This document shows, piece by piece, positions 11,970 through 22,749 of a stretch of DNA of 64,000 nucleotides; the stretch's first letter is position 1; each line of letters starts with the position of its first letter. A program made the position numbers and the translations under genes. Source of the DNA: Nephrocerus scutellatus (Eukaryota; Arthropoda; Insecta; Diptera; Pipunculidae). Below the pieces are notes generated by a model. The model was not told the DNA's origin and did no database searches. It saw only the letters and a program-made list of their open reading frames with translations. The stretch spans positions 15,735,462-15,799,461 of the forward strand of contig OX352763.1 in the NCBI GenBank assembly GCA_947095585.1, written 5' to 3'.

Positions 11970-12129
11970 ACGTGTTTTTTAAGAGGTTGCCGATTTTTTT
12001 TTTGAATAAAACACATATAAAATTATGAAATGACCAAAATTTTTTTTTATTTGGTAGATAATTTTTTGGCATTTAACATTTAAACACAATTTCTGGCATA
12101 TGGCTACCACGACTATTTTTCACAAATGT

Positions 12130-12166
<37 letters not shown>

Positions 12167-12281
12167 CATAATGATTTGCCAAACAATACTGAGTAGAAAT
12201 GCCACTTTGAGCTGTCAAAACAACTGTCATAAAATAAAACGACATCTATCGGAAAAACAAACCTCCCAAAAAAACACCCTT
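11970..12281 (-). mobile_element. Miniature mariner (MITE), copy 2, mirror image of copy 1
   Basis: This is the reverse complement of copy 1 over essentially its whole length, including the homopolymer (here T, about 12129-12166) and the transposase C-terminal codons. The ends are ACGTGTTTTTTAAGAGG (left, one change from the consensus ACGGG) and CCAAAAAAACACCCTT (right), with TA on both sides. Only 8 bases (11962-11969) separate the copies, so the pair forms a hairpin with arms of about 310 bp. Confidence 0.9.
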
Positions 12282-12339
12282 TATTTGAATAATTGAATTT
12301 ACAATTTTTAATATAAAACAATTTTTTTTATAAATGATT

Positions 12340-13224
12340 GTGCGTTTGTATGTAATCGCGCAACACCTAAACCACTGGACGTATCGAAGCAATATTCACA
12401 CCATATGTTGACTTATTTTTTTTTTTTGAACCCGCTAGGTAGCGCTGGATTCGAGATGTAATCACGCCTAAAAGACATCATAAAAGCCATATTCACACTA
12501 CATGTTCGTTTGGTGCTCCGATAAGATCTTGTTTATTTAACTCGGTAGGTGGCGCTGAATTGGAAATATTTACGAAAACGTGGTTTAGCGCTTGGTCTGT
12601 TGGTGCATATCTTTGTTATCGCATCATGCCTAAACCACTAGACATATTATAACCATATTCACACCGTATGTTCAATTGGGGCCTCTTAATGTTTATCTAT
12701 TTTTTTTAGCTCGGTAGGTGGCGCTAGAGTCGAGATATTCCTAAAAATATCATTCTGCAACCTTATTAATTTGCAGTGGTGGCTGTCAATGATCTACACA
12801 CATTATCGGCATTTCTGGTTTTTTGCCTGGATGACATGAAAAACCCAATATACTGGATAAATAGATCGGACGGACAATGTGAAAACGCTTAGGCATATGG
12901 GTTGTAACGATGACACTACGATACATAAGTTAATGTTTTTTTTTGACCCTGTAGGTGGCTCTGAAATAGAGATCACGTCTAATCGTATCGTATGTATCGA
13001 AGCCATATTTACACCATAAGTTCGTTTGGGGCTCCGAAGTTTTTCCTTTTTTTGGACCCGTTGTATGGCGTTAGAGTCTAGATATTTACAAAATTGTTTA
13101 TTTATGTTAATGTCTAACTAGTTCAAATCTCGACATTTGGTGGGTCTTGAGTGGGTCGTGGTCGAGTTTTTTGTCGAGTGGGGTGAGCAGCGTATCCCTG
13201 GTAGTACCGGGGCTATCAGCTAGT
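12340..13224 (+). mobile_element. Helitron-like element, 3' terminus with internal diverged repeats
   Basis: The right end reads CCCTGGTAGTACCGGGG, a short hairpin, then CTATCAG and CTAG followed by T (13220-13224), the canonical Helitron 3' end: a stem-loop a few bases before CTRR, inserted before T. Upstream lie four or five diverged units built around GGTAGGTGGCGCTGAATT, AATATTTACGAAAACG, ACACCATATGTTCG and TTGGGGCTCCG (near 12435, 12545, 12710, 12950 and 13060). The same unit, inverted, recurs at 42735-43060. I could not place a 5' TC end with confidence, so the left limit is approximate. No helicase or Rep codons were seen, so it would be non-autonomous. Confidence 0.6.
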
Positions 13225-14237
13225 CTAATCTATATTAATTAAAATGTAAATCTATATGTAGGTATGTTATGTATACATTTCCACATCTTTCATCTAACGG
13301 TATTCCATAATAAGCACGTTTTCGTCAAATTTTGCACCTGGGTAATGCGGTCACCATACAAACTTATTTTAAATTTCATGCTTTTATAAATTCTCCAATT
13401 TTTTTTTTAGATAGTAGCGTCCTGAAATTATGCAAACCTGGTTCAAGGAAAACAAAAACAACGTGTTTTGAAAAGAAACACCATACCTACCTCAAGCTTT
13501 ATTGAATTAATGTCCACAATTTTAAAATATTTGTATTTAAATATGTATACTCTTTCTGTACTTTAAAAACTTAATATAGTACATTTTCCAAGTGCAAGTT
13601 ACTCTTTCCCATATATTATTGAAATGATCAAGCGATTATCATAATAATTATACTCAATACTAAGCTTTACATTCACCTTTTCATTTTTATTTGTTAAGTT
13701 ATTATTAATTGAGTGCAGTTCATTGTTTCAAATTCAAATGGTTAACACCAATTTAAGTTAAAAAAAAAGTTCCCACCATAATACACTCAAGCATCAAAAG
13801 CATCTCTTTTTCTAAATGCTGGATGCAGCATACTATAAAATTGAATGTTTGAGTATTTTTGTTTAGTAATCAATGAACATATGTTACAAAAGCCTCACTT
13901 TTAAGACTGTTGGCGTTAATTTTTTCAAATCACTCATGTTCAGTCAGAAGAAATTTGAAATCAATCAAACAATTAGCTGTCAGATTTATTTTAACTGCCG
14001 CCAGTTAAAGCCAATAAAAATCGATGAAATATGATTGGAAAAATCGTTAAAACTGGCAACTCCGATTGTGGTATGTCGTCTCTGGATATTTCTCCATTTA
14101 GCCCATCGCCATCTCCATCATCTATTTATAAATAATAAAACTTTTCTGAGTGACTGCAGCACTCAGAAATCGAAAGACAGATATAGAGAGAGAATAAAAA
14201 GTGTTTGCGGAGCTTTTAGCAGACTTTATAGTTGTGC
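13225..14237. other. Unassigned AT-rich stretch
   Basis: No recognisable repeats or genes. It may be single-copy sequence. Confidence 0.35.
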
Positions 14238-14803
14238 AGTTGTTCCAAAACCTTCTCTATAGAAAGCCCAACTGTTCCGATCGTACACAGATACATGCTT
14301 AGATTGAGACCAAACGTATTTGTATTTAGTAATCAACTAAAGAGCAAAATCCATATAAAATATTTCTGTTTCCCACTACCACATCTTACGTTTCTCGCTC
14401 TTTGCGACTTCTTATTTTTTGTACACCGTATTCACATCCCACAAACACACATGCGTTTGGTCTTGGTTTACAGCATTAGTATGCGCAAAACCTTCTCTAT
14501 AGAAAGCCCAACTGTTCCGATCGTACACAGATACATGCTTAGATTGAGACCAAACGTATTTGTATTTAGTAATCAACTAAAGAGCAAAATCCATATAAAA
14601 TATTTCTGTTTCCCACTACCACATCTTACGTTTCTCGCTCTTTGCGACTTCTTATTTTTTGTACACCGTATTCACATCCCACAAACACACATGCGTTTGG
14701 TCTTGGTTTACAGCATTAGTATGCGTAGAGTTGGGCTTTCTATAGAGAAGGTTTTGAGTATGCGTAGAGTTGGGCTTTCTATAGAGAAGGTTTTGAGTTG
14801 TTC
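14238..14803. mobile_element. MITE with 8-bp target duplication, 28-bp TIRs and internal amplification
   Basis: AGTTGTTC occurs directly at 14238-14245 and 14796-14803. Between them the sequence starts CAAAACCTTCTCTATAGAAA (14246) and ends with the exact inverse TTTCTATAGAGAAGGTTTTG (to 14795); the perfect TIR runs 28 bases. Inside, the left 240 bp (14246-14485), including the left TIR, are repeated without visible change at 14486-14725. The right TIR plus TATGCG spacing (about 39 bp) is then also present twice (14726-14764, 14765-14795). An 8-bp duplication points to the hAT or P superfamily, but the terminal bases do not match any element I know. The long open frame across it is a repeat artefact. 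Confidence 0.9.
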
Positions 14804-14984
14804 TGTACTAATACATACAAATGCATATATACGATTGTACTGAATTAACTGAATTAGTAGCTGTATTGTATCTGAAGTAACAGAAGTGAAGAAACTGTTC
14901 GATTGACCAAACAGGATGAAAGCTCATCAATCATATGCTCTTAAGCAGAATTGGTAACTGCTTAAGAGCAGCCGCCCACCGAGC

Positions 14985-15415
14985 TGGGTGGTTCCACCAT
15001 TAGAAGGCATGTAGCCAGAGGAACGCCGCTGGAAGGCATTCTGCCCCCTCTACTCTGGAACGTAGTAATCATTGAATTACTAAGGGAGCTAGAATGAGAG
15101 GGCATGAGCGTAGTCGCATAACATAGCATAGCGATAGCTGTATTAGGTAAGTTCCTAGATATGACCAAGGAGGTTATGTAGAATGCCCTCTTAATCGTCT
15201 CAAGTAAGGCCACTAATATGCACGTACAAAGGGCAGCCTGTCTGAACATAAGTGGACAACACTGTTAAGGACAACACCTAAACGTGCCCTAGAGGTGATA
15301 CTGCACCTTACTCCTTTTACATATACGGTAGGCAGAGAGCGGCCAATGCGGCTGCGCGACTGTCTGCAACAAGTCATTGGAAATGTATTCAAACAGGACA
15401 CTCGACAATTAACAA
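14985..15415 (+). pseudogene. LINE reverse transcriptase relic (R1/LOA-like), C-terminal part
   Basis: In several plus frames one reads 'GCPQ.GVL.PLLWNV..' (about 15020-15060; first residues distorted), 'VVAYADDIAIAV' (about 15108-15140, the catalytic YADD-box region), 'VQRAACLNISGALRTTPKRAL' (about 15225-15290) and 'VILHLTPFTYTVGREAANAAARL'-type sequence up to 15350. This order is standard for the palm and thumb of a non-LTR retrotransposon of the R1/LOA type. Stops and frame changes break it. No 3' tail was identified. Confidence 0.7.
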
Positions 15416-15489
15416 TTCGCTAAACATCCGTGGCTGAGGTTGTCTTGTATTTGACAAGACAACGTATTTTTTTCTCCAAAGTTTCAATT

Positions 15490-15695
15490 ATTTCATGGAT
15501 TAATGGTGGGGATTCTCCTTTCAATAACTGTCACTGAAAGCTTCTCAATTCGGCCTTCGGATACGGCTTTAAATTGCAGGCCCCTTTCATTTGTGTGCCT
15601 AATATTAAAACGCACAAGACGAACGGTCGCAAGAAGATATGCTTTTGATCACAAGGGTCTGTCGCGCCAACTATTAGTGTTATTATGATTATTAA
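15490..15695 (+). repeat. SINE fragment (body and 3' tail, no tRNA head)
   Basis: CTTCTCAATTCGGCCTTCGG, AAATTGCAGGCCCCTTTCAT, TTGTGT and GGTCTGTCGCGCCAACTATT with an ATTATT-type tail follow the same order as in the full-length copy at 30837-31097. The tRNA-like head is missing. Confidence 0.85.
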
Positions 15696-15699
15696 GGGC

Positions 15700-17165
15700 C
15701 TTTGTTCTTTAACCATCTACAAATATTGAACGCATTTAAAGACACAACCAATCGATCGACAAGTACCACAAAATGAGCTACTTGTCGATGGCTACTGCAG
15801 AGGTAGGCTTTGTACTAATTGGACATTTACGAATAGCAATGGTTGGTTGCACCGCTGGTTGATCGCACGATCTAAGTCTGTGTCATCATAACGATCGCGC
15901 GACCAGTCGTCGTCTTGCTCAAAAACAGCATTTCTTGAATGCCACAGTAGACATGAAGTGGTTCTTTCAGGTGGTTGAGTTTCGTATCTGATATGAATTC
16001 TCGGAATAAAGATGCAGCATTCTTCATTGGAAACATTTTTTTTTATCGGCGCTTATTCAAGAACCCTCCAAAAAAAGGAAATCTTCAATCCTATGAGAGT
16101 TTCACCAGTTGTATTACAAGCTGCAGAGTCAGGAGCATGTATTTTACCAATATGTACTTCGCTTTGTCGACGTTCACCAACAGATGCATTTGACGAGACT
16201 CCTCCACCTTGTTTTACAGCCTTTTTATCCCTTCAGGCCTTTATCAATTCAGTATTTCAGCCCGTCCTACAGGCCCTTCTCTACTACAAAATGCGCAGTC
16301 CTTAATTTGTTTACTTTGTATTTCTGTTTTCGCGGAAAAAAATAGATCTGTGTGTCTGTGTTCGCAAATGATTATCTTATCATCTGTATTGTTTTGTATA
16401 CCTTAAGTAAAATTTGTCAAATTGTTGGCGAGTAGGTAGGTATATATCGTATTTATCACAGCGTAGTCTAGCGGTGCGCACTTCATTTTCGATTGTGCTG
16501 CGCTCCAGTTGAAGTATTTTTTGTGCTTCAACAAGTTTAGGGGCTTGTGAACTAATACTTTAAGCTTTTTTGTGCTAACTTGAAAATCTTCGACTGGGAG
16601 TGAGTACATACTTAAGTTTTCTTTTTTACTTTAATCTTAGCTGTATTTAGGTATGTGAATATAAAAGCTTGCCTTGTCTTCTGTTTTTTTTTTGTTTTGC
16701 TAATATCACAACTTTTGAGCGTTTAATTAGAAAATACCCTACGGGTTTTCTTTGTGCGAAGATGCCATTGGGTGTAAACTCGTATTTAGTACAAATTTGT
16801 GGTAGACAAAGTGGGTTGGTTCTAAATTGCAGCTTGATGGCAGTTTGTGTTATGTACGGCAATTAAAAGTTATTTGGTGGTTGCCATTAACTCGAATGTA
16901 AATTATGTTTTCAGTATTTTATTAAAACGTAAATCTTTTGCACAGTTAGACAATATTTTCATCCTATATTTAAACGTAAATAATCTATGTAAAATTCAAG
17001 ATCAGCTTTACTTACTTTTACCCTTTTTTGGTTGCTGGTGCTATTTTACTAACTAGAATCTAAATGAAAGCCAAATGTTATTTTAAAATAATATTCTTAC
17101 TTTTCAACATAAATTCCGTTTGGTAATTTTATAACCATCGGGACTCCACCAAAATCATCAATTTT
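15700..17165. other. Unassigned stretch with minor ORFs
   Basis: Overlapping short open frames at 15975-16406 (the longest, 16012-16305, is Ser/Pro/Phe-rich) show no family features and have no splice signals I trust. The rest is AT-rich and unrecognised. Confidence 0.35.
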
Positions 17166-17169
17166 AATT

Positions 17170-17425
17170 GTAACTTCGCGTGCTGGCTGGCTGGTGGAAT
17201 CTTATGAGCAAATTTTATTCCCCACTTACTAAAGCCCAATTTTCTTCAACACATGTACATGTATATCTACGATAACAACACTTTTTATAAAAGTTTGAAA
17301 GTGATCGGGCCCCAAGACCGAGAAGCGCCCATATATATTTTTTTTAAAAATTAACCTGATTTTTTTTAAACTTTGCGCACATGTGTATTCCACGGAGACA
17401 ATGCAGGTATTAATGGTTGTTCCTC
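17170..17425 (+). repeat. GCTGGCTGG / GATCGGGCCC interspersed repeat
   Basis: This begins AACTTCGCGTGCTGGCTGG, then CCCACTTACTAAAGCCCA, ACATGTACATGTATATC, and GTGATCGGGCCCCAAGACCG. The same head and core are found in 40800-41000 and 41300-41900, so this is one copy of a family with a constant left head and a variable number of about 110-bp core units. Confidence 0.8.
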
Positions 17426-17639
17426 CTCTTAACTTGGATGTTATTCGAAGAAGCTTAGTCTGCAAGGTCAGGAGAATGAATCTGAGAATGGAAGGGTGAC
17501 GTTTGAGTTCATCAATGACGGACAATATTCCAGGATAAACACGGAGTTAAATTTAAGCCTCTACTGGGGCTTTTTGCTGACTGGTCATGGTAGTTTAATG
17601 TATTTTTGCAGGAATGAGAATGAGGGATGAGAATTACAA

Positions 17640-17815
17640 CATAGCACGTTTTTTCACGTTTGTAGCCGGTTTCAATTTATTTTCCCACAATTCTCTCTGA
17701 TTCATTGAAAAAGCAATACGAAAAAACGAACACGAAACTAAAACGGCGCGAGTACAAATACTTTTATCAATGAATCATGGTCAGGGAAAAACTAAAAAAA
17801 ATGGACCAATTGATT
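17640..17815 (-). repeat. Interspersed repeat, inverted relative of 7900-8080
   Basis: The reverse complement carries TAGTTTTTCCCTGACCATGA, TTTTAGTTTCGTGTTCG and CAATGAATCAGAGAGAATT in the same order as 7900-8080. It is followed at 17821-17843 by a (TC)n microsatellite. Confidence 0.7.
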
Positions 17816-19085
17816 CCACATCTCTCTCTCTCTCTCTCTCTCTCGGATAAAAGGAGGATTTGAAGTGTTGGGTTCTACATGAGAACGGTTTTAAGGCAAA
17901 TCTGTGTTGATTAGACCTGAAACGAGTGTTTACGTTGCTGACAAAAGGACCTGGGAATAGAGAACGGGTTTCTGAAGAACATCTACCGTTGTAAAATTTG
18001 TAGAAAACTGATAAAGCTCCAACATTTCGTCCGTGCTCCAAAGTATCAAGAGACGAAGAATGGTTACATCGTTTATCAAACGTATAACTCTATTCTGAAT
18101 TCCATTAAGATAAATCAAATGCGAAAGGAGCCCCACCCCACACATATGAATTAAATCCTAAAATTGGTCTAACATAAGATTTATATAATCTTAGTACTTT
18201 AGAGGGAGTGAATAGAAGTTACAACGTCTTATGAAGCCCAAACATTGGCTCGCTCTTTTTGAAATTTCATAAATATTTTCCTTTCAGGAAAGATCACTTG
18301 ATACTTTTAAACCCTACAACTTTAGTTAATCTGATCTCGCAATAGGGGGACCATTTATAACAGGTGGAACCTAACGTTGAATTGTCGTCCGAGAAAAAAG
18401 ATAAAATTCTACTCTATTAGAAATGCCCAAATCGAGAATGTCTTGAATATTCGACAGAATAGTCAAATTCATTAATTCACGCGAATCATTCAAGTGAGAA
18501 TTGCATCCTTTTTGACGGTCAAACTCAATGGAAGCCGATAGTGTTGTATCATCAGCAAATGAATGGATATCACAGATTGTAGAAGACAACAGGTCGTTGA
18601 TATATATCAAGAAGAGCGTTGGCGAAAAGGATGACCCTTATGGCATGCCAGCATTGATCCCATGTGAAGATGAAGATATACCATTTAATACAACTTTTAT
18701 TTTACGGCTTCATAAATAATCCACAATCCATGCAATGAGAGGTGTGTAAGTTCAGCGCACGAATCTTACAATCATATCAAAAGCCTTAGAAATATCCAAG
18801 GACACAACGCACATTCGCCTAGATTTTCAGAGCTTCGCTCACAACAATGAGTCATGCACGTCATGAGTTCACCTGAAGAAGCGATTTTTATGAAATCTAT
18901 ACTGCACATCGGATAAAAGAACATTCGAATCCAGATAGCTCATTAGTCTGAAATTAACGATACGATTCCATTTCCTTCGATAGAACCGACAACAAAGCAA
19001 TAGGACGGTAGTTCGAAGGTGACGATTTATCACCTTTTTTCGGAAAAACACTTGACTTCATTGAGAGATGAAACATTTTGCTAAG
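17780..19085 (-). pseudogene. LINE reverse transcriptase relic, antisense
   Basis: Reading leftwards: 'LLSVLSKEMESIVNFRLMS' and 'LLSDVQYRFHKNR' (19051-18869) are the RT entry region; 'IYINDLLSSTICDIHSFADD' with 'TTLSASIEF' (18610-18540) is the palm with the FADD form of the catalytic YxDD box; 'IQNRVIRLINDVTI' (18110-18060) and 'NVGALSVFYKFYNGRCSSE' (18040-17970) are the C-terminal region. Frames change at least four times, and the 'KAFD' block near 18790 is partly destroyed. The same C-terminal type is found on the plus strand at 19300-19540, 49560-49840, 54030-54210, 57575-57770 and 63130-63235, so this is an abundant LINE family here. Confidence 0.85.
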
Positions 19086-19299
19086 CGGTTTTGCCAAAGT
19101 GTGATGACATATTTTCAATACTAATGACGGATTTTTATTTTTTTATTTATGGCTACAATCTACATTCGCCCTAAACTTGAGTGCTGGTCTGGTGCGCCTA
19201 AAACTACGGCGACGAAAACATTGCGAAATCAATAGTTTCGCTTGAACACCACAGAAATGTTTCCCGCTTGTCACTGTTTTATCGCTTCTTCCACCAGCG

Positions 19300-19545
19300 G
19301 TGCTCAAGGGAAGTAGCCAGTTGCATGACACCTCTCCTTGAATTCAACCGCAATACTTGTGGCGGTCTATATGCTTATCATCAGTTTACCTCCAAGCCCA
19401 TCTTCGGAGCTTTGCCAAGCTATCACTATGATCCACAGGCATTCAAAACACAAACTTATAGAGATCTCCTACTTCCTTTCGCTAACGCCCACGCTGTGTC
19501 AAGCATAAGCCGAGCCTTGTAAGGGTGCGAAACCCTTTACGCGTG
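19300..19545 (+). pseudogene. LINE C-terminal fragment and 3' end
   Basis: An open frame (19268-19522) ends in 'PLLEFNRNTCGGLYAYHQF', 'LPSYHYDPQAFKTQTYRDLL' and 'AHAVSSISRAL' followed by a stop. The same closing phrase (an aromatic residue, Asp-Pro-Gln-Ala-Phe/Tyr-Lys-Thr-Gln, then Leu-rich, then a stop and GGGTGCGAAACCCTTTACGCG) is repeated at four other sites in the window. This is the 3' end of the LINE family seen antisense at 17780-19085. Confidence 0.8.
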
Positions 19546-19549
19546 CGCA

Positions 19550-20154
19550 AATTATAAAAAAGCCCAAAGTTTGTTTAATGAAAAATATTAACCGTAAATA
19601 TGTATTGCTGAACGCAATCATAAGAAAAATAAGAAAATGAACAATCGCCAACAAATCAACTTTGCATTAGATTTGGGCGATTTTTCTATTTTGTCGTTTA
19701 GTAAGCCTTTGCGGTGGTTAATTTCTTTTAAATGCCGCTTTTCTAAATTCGAAACTTCTTAAATTATTGCTGATCGTAATTTTCTTAATATAATATCTTT
19801 ATCAGCAATTTCGATTTCTGTTTCTGATAAAAATAACAATCTAATCTTATCGATTAATAATTGTTTTTCTTTGAAGACTTTACACAACTATACATTATAT
19901 ATAAATTTTCTCCTAATTTCAGCATAATAAAAATCAAAATAACAACAAAAGCTGCCATATATTATGTTCGTCGGAAATATTATCAAGGACAAGAACAAAA
20001 CGCTTTGTAATAATTACACTTAATCTAAATTACGTAAATTTTACAAGTATTTATTATATAGACTCTATACAAATATACGAAAAATTTACAGAGTAAATTT
20101 ATGTATTTTCGTTGTTGTTGTAAAGTTGTAAATAAAAAATCAAAAAAAAAAAAT
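19550..20154. other. AT-rich region upstream of the first host exon
   Basis: No repeat family was recognised here, in contrast to both sides, so this may be single-copy flanking DNA holding the proximal regulatory region of the exon at 20247. It is very AT-rich, with TTGTTGTTG near 20110 and a run of A at 20141-20153. Confidence 0.4.
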
Positions 20155-20160
20155 TCAGTC
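20155..20160 (+). promoter_or_regulatory. Possible initiator (Inr) of the host gene
   Basis: TCAGTC fits the arthropod initiator TCAGTY and lies 87-92 bases upstream of the predicted ATG, at the transition from an A-rich to a GC-richer leader (20161-20246). No TATA box at the right distance and no good downstream element were seen. A six-base match is weak evidence on its own. Confidence 0.3.
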
Positions 20161-20246
20161 AATTGGTGTGACACGAGAGCGCTGTGTGTTTCAATTAATC
20201 GCGGATTGTTTAGTCGTCGCGACGTCGTCATCGCTACCGCCGGACA

Positions 20247-20923
20247 ATGAATCACCAAACCAACAAAAACAACAGCAAAACTCAGCAGCAACATCATCAT
20301 CAACAACAGCAACAACTACAACAACAACCAAACATAATCATAATTAAGCATCATATACCAATGATTAAGGAGACGGCGCCAATATTGCTATCGAATCGCA
20401 ATCAAAATCAACAACAAAGAATTAGTGCAATAAAAAAGTGCGATTCAGCATCATCGCCGCAGACAACTAGCACAATGATACTAAAAACGGTACAGAAGCA
20501 ACCCGCATCAACCGATACTGCCACAGCTACTGCCACTGCCACAAACGCGGTGTTTGCAGCTACAACACTTCCAGGACCGATAACAATCGTGACGACAAAG
20601 GCAACCACCAACTGTGGCAACGCCGCAATTGGCAATTCCCGATTAGTGAATCGAATACCCGGTCTTAATGTACAATTCCATTCGGGTCTGATAATCAATG
20701 CAACAACGCAAACGATGGAACCCGACATTGTCGTTGATCATACAAGCGCGACATTATCGCCGACATTATCGTCCACACACTCATCGTCATTGTCTTCGTT
20801 GCTATCACCAACAATGCAGGCTTCATCGATGGGAGGAACATCACTGTTGTCGGAAGCTGATGCAGCAGCAGACGCCGCCCTCGAAGCCAACTCCAATGCG
20901 TCCGACCACTCGGACAGTCCAAA
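20247..20923 (+). CDS. First coding exon, Gln/His/Asn-rich regulatory-type protein
   Basis: The exon opens with ATG in a favourable context (CGGACAATGA, A at -3); an in-frame TAG at 20211-20213 precludes a longer frame. It ends at AAA|GTAAGT (20923/20924), a consensus donor, in phase 2. About 225 residues are encoded: a Gln/His-rich tract (residues about 13-28), a short hydrophobic 'PNIIIIKHHIPMIK' segment, a Thr/Ala repeat 'TATATATAT' (about 92-100), a 'GLNVQFHSGLIINATTQTME' segment that looks conserved in style, a Ser/Leu-rich stretch (about 168-190), and an acidic-Ala end 'EADAAADAALEANSN'. No domain, signal peptide or zinc finger is visible. Such low-complexity N-termini are common in fly transcription regulators; function is inferred only from that. 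The shadow minus-strand frames over it are artefacts. Confidence 0.75.
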
Positions 20924-20929
20924 GTAAGT

Positions 20930-22080
20930 TTTTGTTCTTTAATTCCATATTGTTAGCAATATTTATGCTATTCTCGGCGGCTATCGGTACCGCTTATCAG
21001 TCAGCGTGGCATACTATAGCAGTTGTGGTTGTGGTTGTTTTTAGAAAATGAACGAATAAAAAACCCGCTCTTTTCTATGTATAAACGTTTGATATGTATT
21101 TTTAATGCGAATACGAATTTTAATTAGAGCGTCGCTAAACGGACGTGGCCAACGCACCGCCTGTTATGTGGGACAGGTATCGAATGTTTTTTAGTTTCTT
21201 TCTTTTTGTTTTTAATAAATTATTCATATCACTTGTTTATTAACTTAATGGCTTTGTTTATAGACTACTATAGATAGAGCGAGAGCAAAAAGAGGAAACA
21301 CAACTTAACGATATTATATCAGTTGTTGTTGCAGTTTTTTTTGGGTGTATGCTGACGTTGCGTTGTTCTCATCAATTCGTATCTGACCTCCCTCGATGGG
21401 GATCTTGTCTAATCTTATCTTCCTTGTTTCTTCCCCCCAAATTCGTGTGATATTTTTATACTACATAAAATTTTTCTGTTGATAATTCTATGTCTTACTA
21501 ACTGTTACCGGGCGCTTCACTTCCCTCCGCATACAGGGTTGTGATTCATGTGTGCGGAAAGTGAAGTGAAGTTCCTCTTACCATGTGGTAGCTTATGTTA
21601 ACATTTTACATTATCTATAGCCTATAATCAAGAAATACAACGAAAATTACTTCTTGTGTTAAATGAAATAACTAATAACTAAACTAAAAAAAGAATTACG
21701 CAAATAATACATCGTTTGAATCGTGAGTTATAAACGCGAGTTCATACAGAAATCCCGAGGAAAAGGGCACTTTCAGTATTCCCCGAATTTTACAATTTTC
21801 CGGTCAACTTTTCCAATTTGTCTTTCCGTAAAAACCTTATTCCGACTATTACGAACATTTTTGAAAAAATGAGCCAAATCGGTCTAGCCCTTCTCAAGTG
21901 AAGCGCAAACCAACGAACAGCATTTAATTTTTATTTAGATAGTTTGATAATTTGTTATTTAGTAAATATTACAATCTTCCTCGAATTTTATATATAAATT
22001 TCTGTTACCGTTACCATGACAGAATTCGAAATGCAAAAAAAAGGGGAAAAAACGACCCGATGAGCCAATTGACCCTATAG
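20930..22080. other. Intron start, largely unassigned
   Basis: Around 21780-21930 is a generic mobile-element phrase (AAATCGGTCTAGCCCTTCTC, then AAGTGAAGCGCAAACCAACG) of the kind seen near the ends of Helitron or Tc1-type repeats. At 21511-21565 a short imperfect inverted repeat (CGCTTCACTTCCCTCCGCA / TGCGGAAAGTGAAG) can fold into a hairpin. Nothing else is supported. Confidence 0.4.
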
Positions 22081-22740
22081 TTAGAGCCCTTTAAGTTCTC
22101 CTCTATTTTTGGCGACGCTGAAACGGTCAGTTGGAGATATGTAGTCATTTTCTCTATCTTTGCGCGAGAGAATCTTCCAATCCTCGTTACTACTGTTTTT
22201 ATTTTGGACCACCAGGCGCCTGCTTATCTTTTCGTTTGTTTCGTTCCTGCGGTGGGGAAGATAAACGAAGAAGATTTGGTTCTGGCGGATTTCATCCTCC
22301 CCGACGATTTTGATTTTGGCGTTGTCCCATGGTTTAAGACTTGACACTGTTTTTGTAAGCCATTCAGCCGTGTCTGCATTCGCGCAGCTTACGGATAGCC
22401 AGCCGTTCTTAGGTCGGCATCCCAGAAAGTTTGGGCTGAGTCCGTCAAAAGGAAGCTCCGCTACCGCATCCATTATATGGTCCTGGATTTTGAAGATCTG
22501 TGCCGTCTCTAATTTGACATCGGGAAAACATTGATCGGTAATAGCCAACCTGATTGCCTTCGCGATGTCGCTTTAGTGTGGCACTGTATTTGACCCGCCC
22601 GCTGTCTCTTTTTCGCCTGGGCCCAATATAGCCGTGGTACTGGTTGTTTTGGCTACTTTAGGAGTTGGAGTTTGCCTATCTCGTTTGGAGGGTTTTTGGG
22701 GCTGAAGTTGTTCGATCGGCCTCGTTTAACAGTTTTCGTT
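22081..22740 (-). pseudogene. DUF4780-like retroelement ORF1 relic
   Basis: A 155-codon minus-strand frame (22548-22081) reads 'AITDQCFPDVKLETAQI', 'GWLSVSCANADTAEWLTKTV', 'PWDNAKIKIVGEDEI', 'FFVYLPHRRNETNEKISRRL' and 'NEDWKILSRKDREN'. This order (entry beta strand, a Trp-containing 'C.....WL...V' block, a 'VxxPxxR...E....RL..QN' block, and a 'W.....K' end) matches my memory of the insect DUF4780 domain, which is often the first ORF of retroelements. The frame continues upstream past a single TAG near 22573 into a basic Pro/Thr-rich linker ('KPSKRDRQTPTPKVAKTTST'). No RT follows on the minus strand. It is probably a fossil of a non-LTR element; domestication is not excluded because the core frame is open. 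Confidence 0.6.
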
Positions 22741-22749
22741 ACAGTCCTG

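Noticed and set aside
14232..14843. 203-codon open frame with an internal perfect repeat of about 80 residues
   Set aside because: It lies over the duplicated interior of the MITE with 8-bp target duplication; the repeat in the protein is simply the 240-bp DNA duplication (80 codons, so the frame is kept).
16012..16305. 97-codon plus-strand frame rich in Ser/Pro/Phe
   Set aside because: Three overlapping frames are open at the same place, which points to composition; there is no splice support and no recognised motif.
20408..20922. Minus-strand frames of 106 and 75 codons opposite the first exon
   Set aside because: Shadow frames of a GC-richer coding exon; no start context or splice sites.
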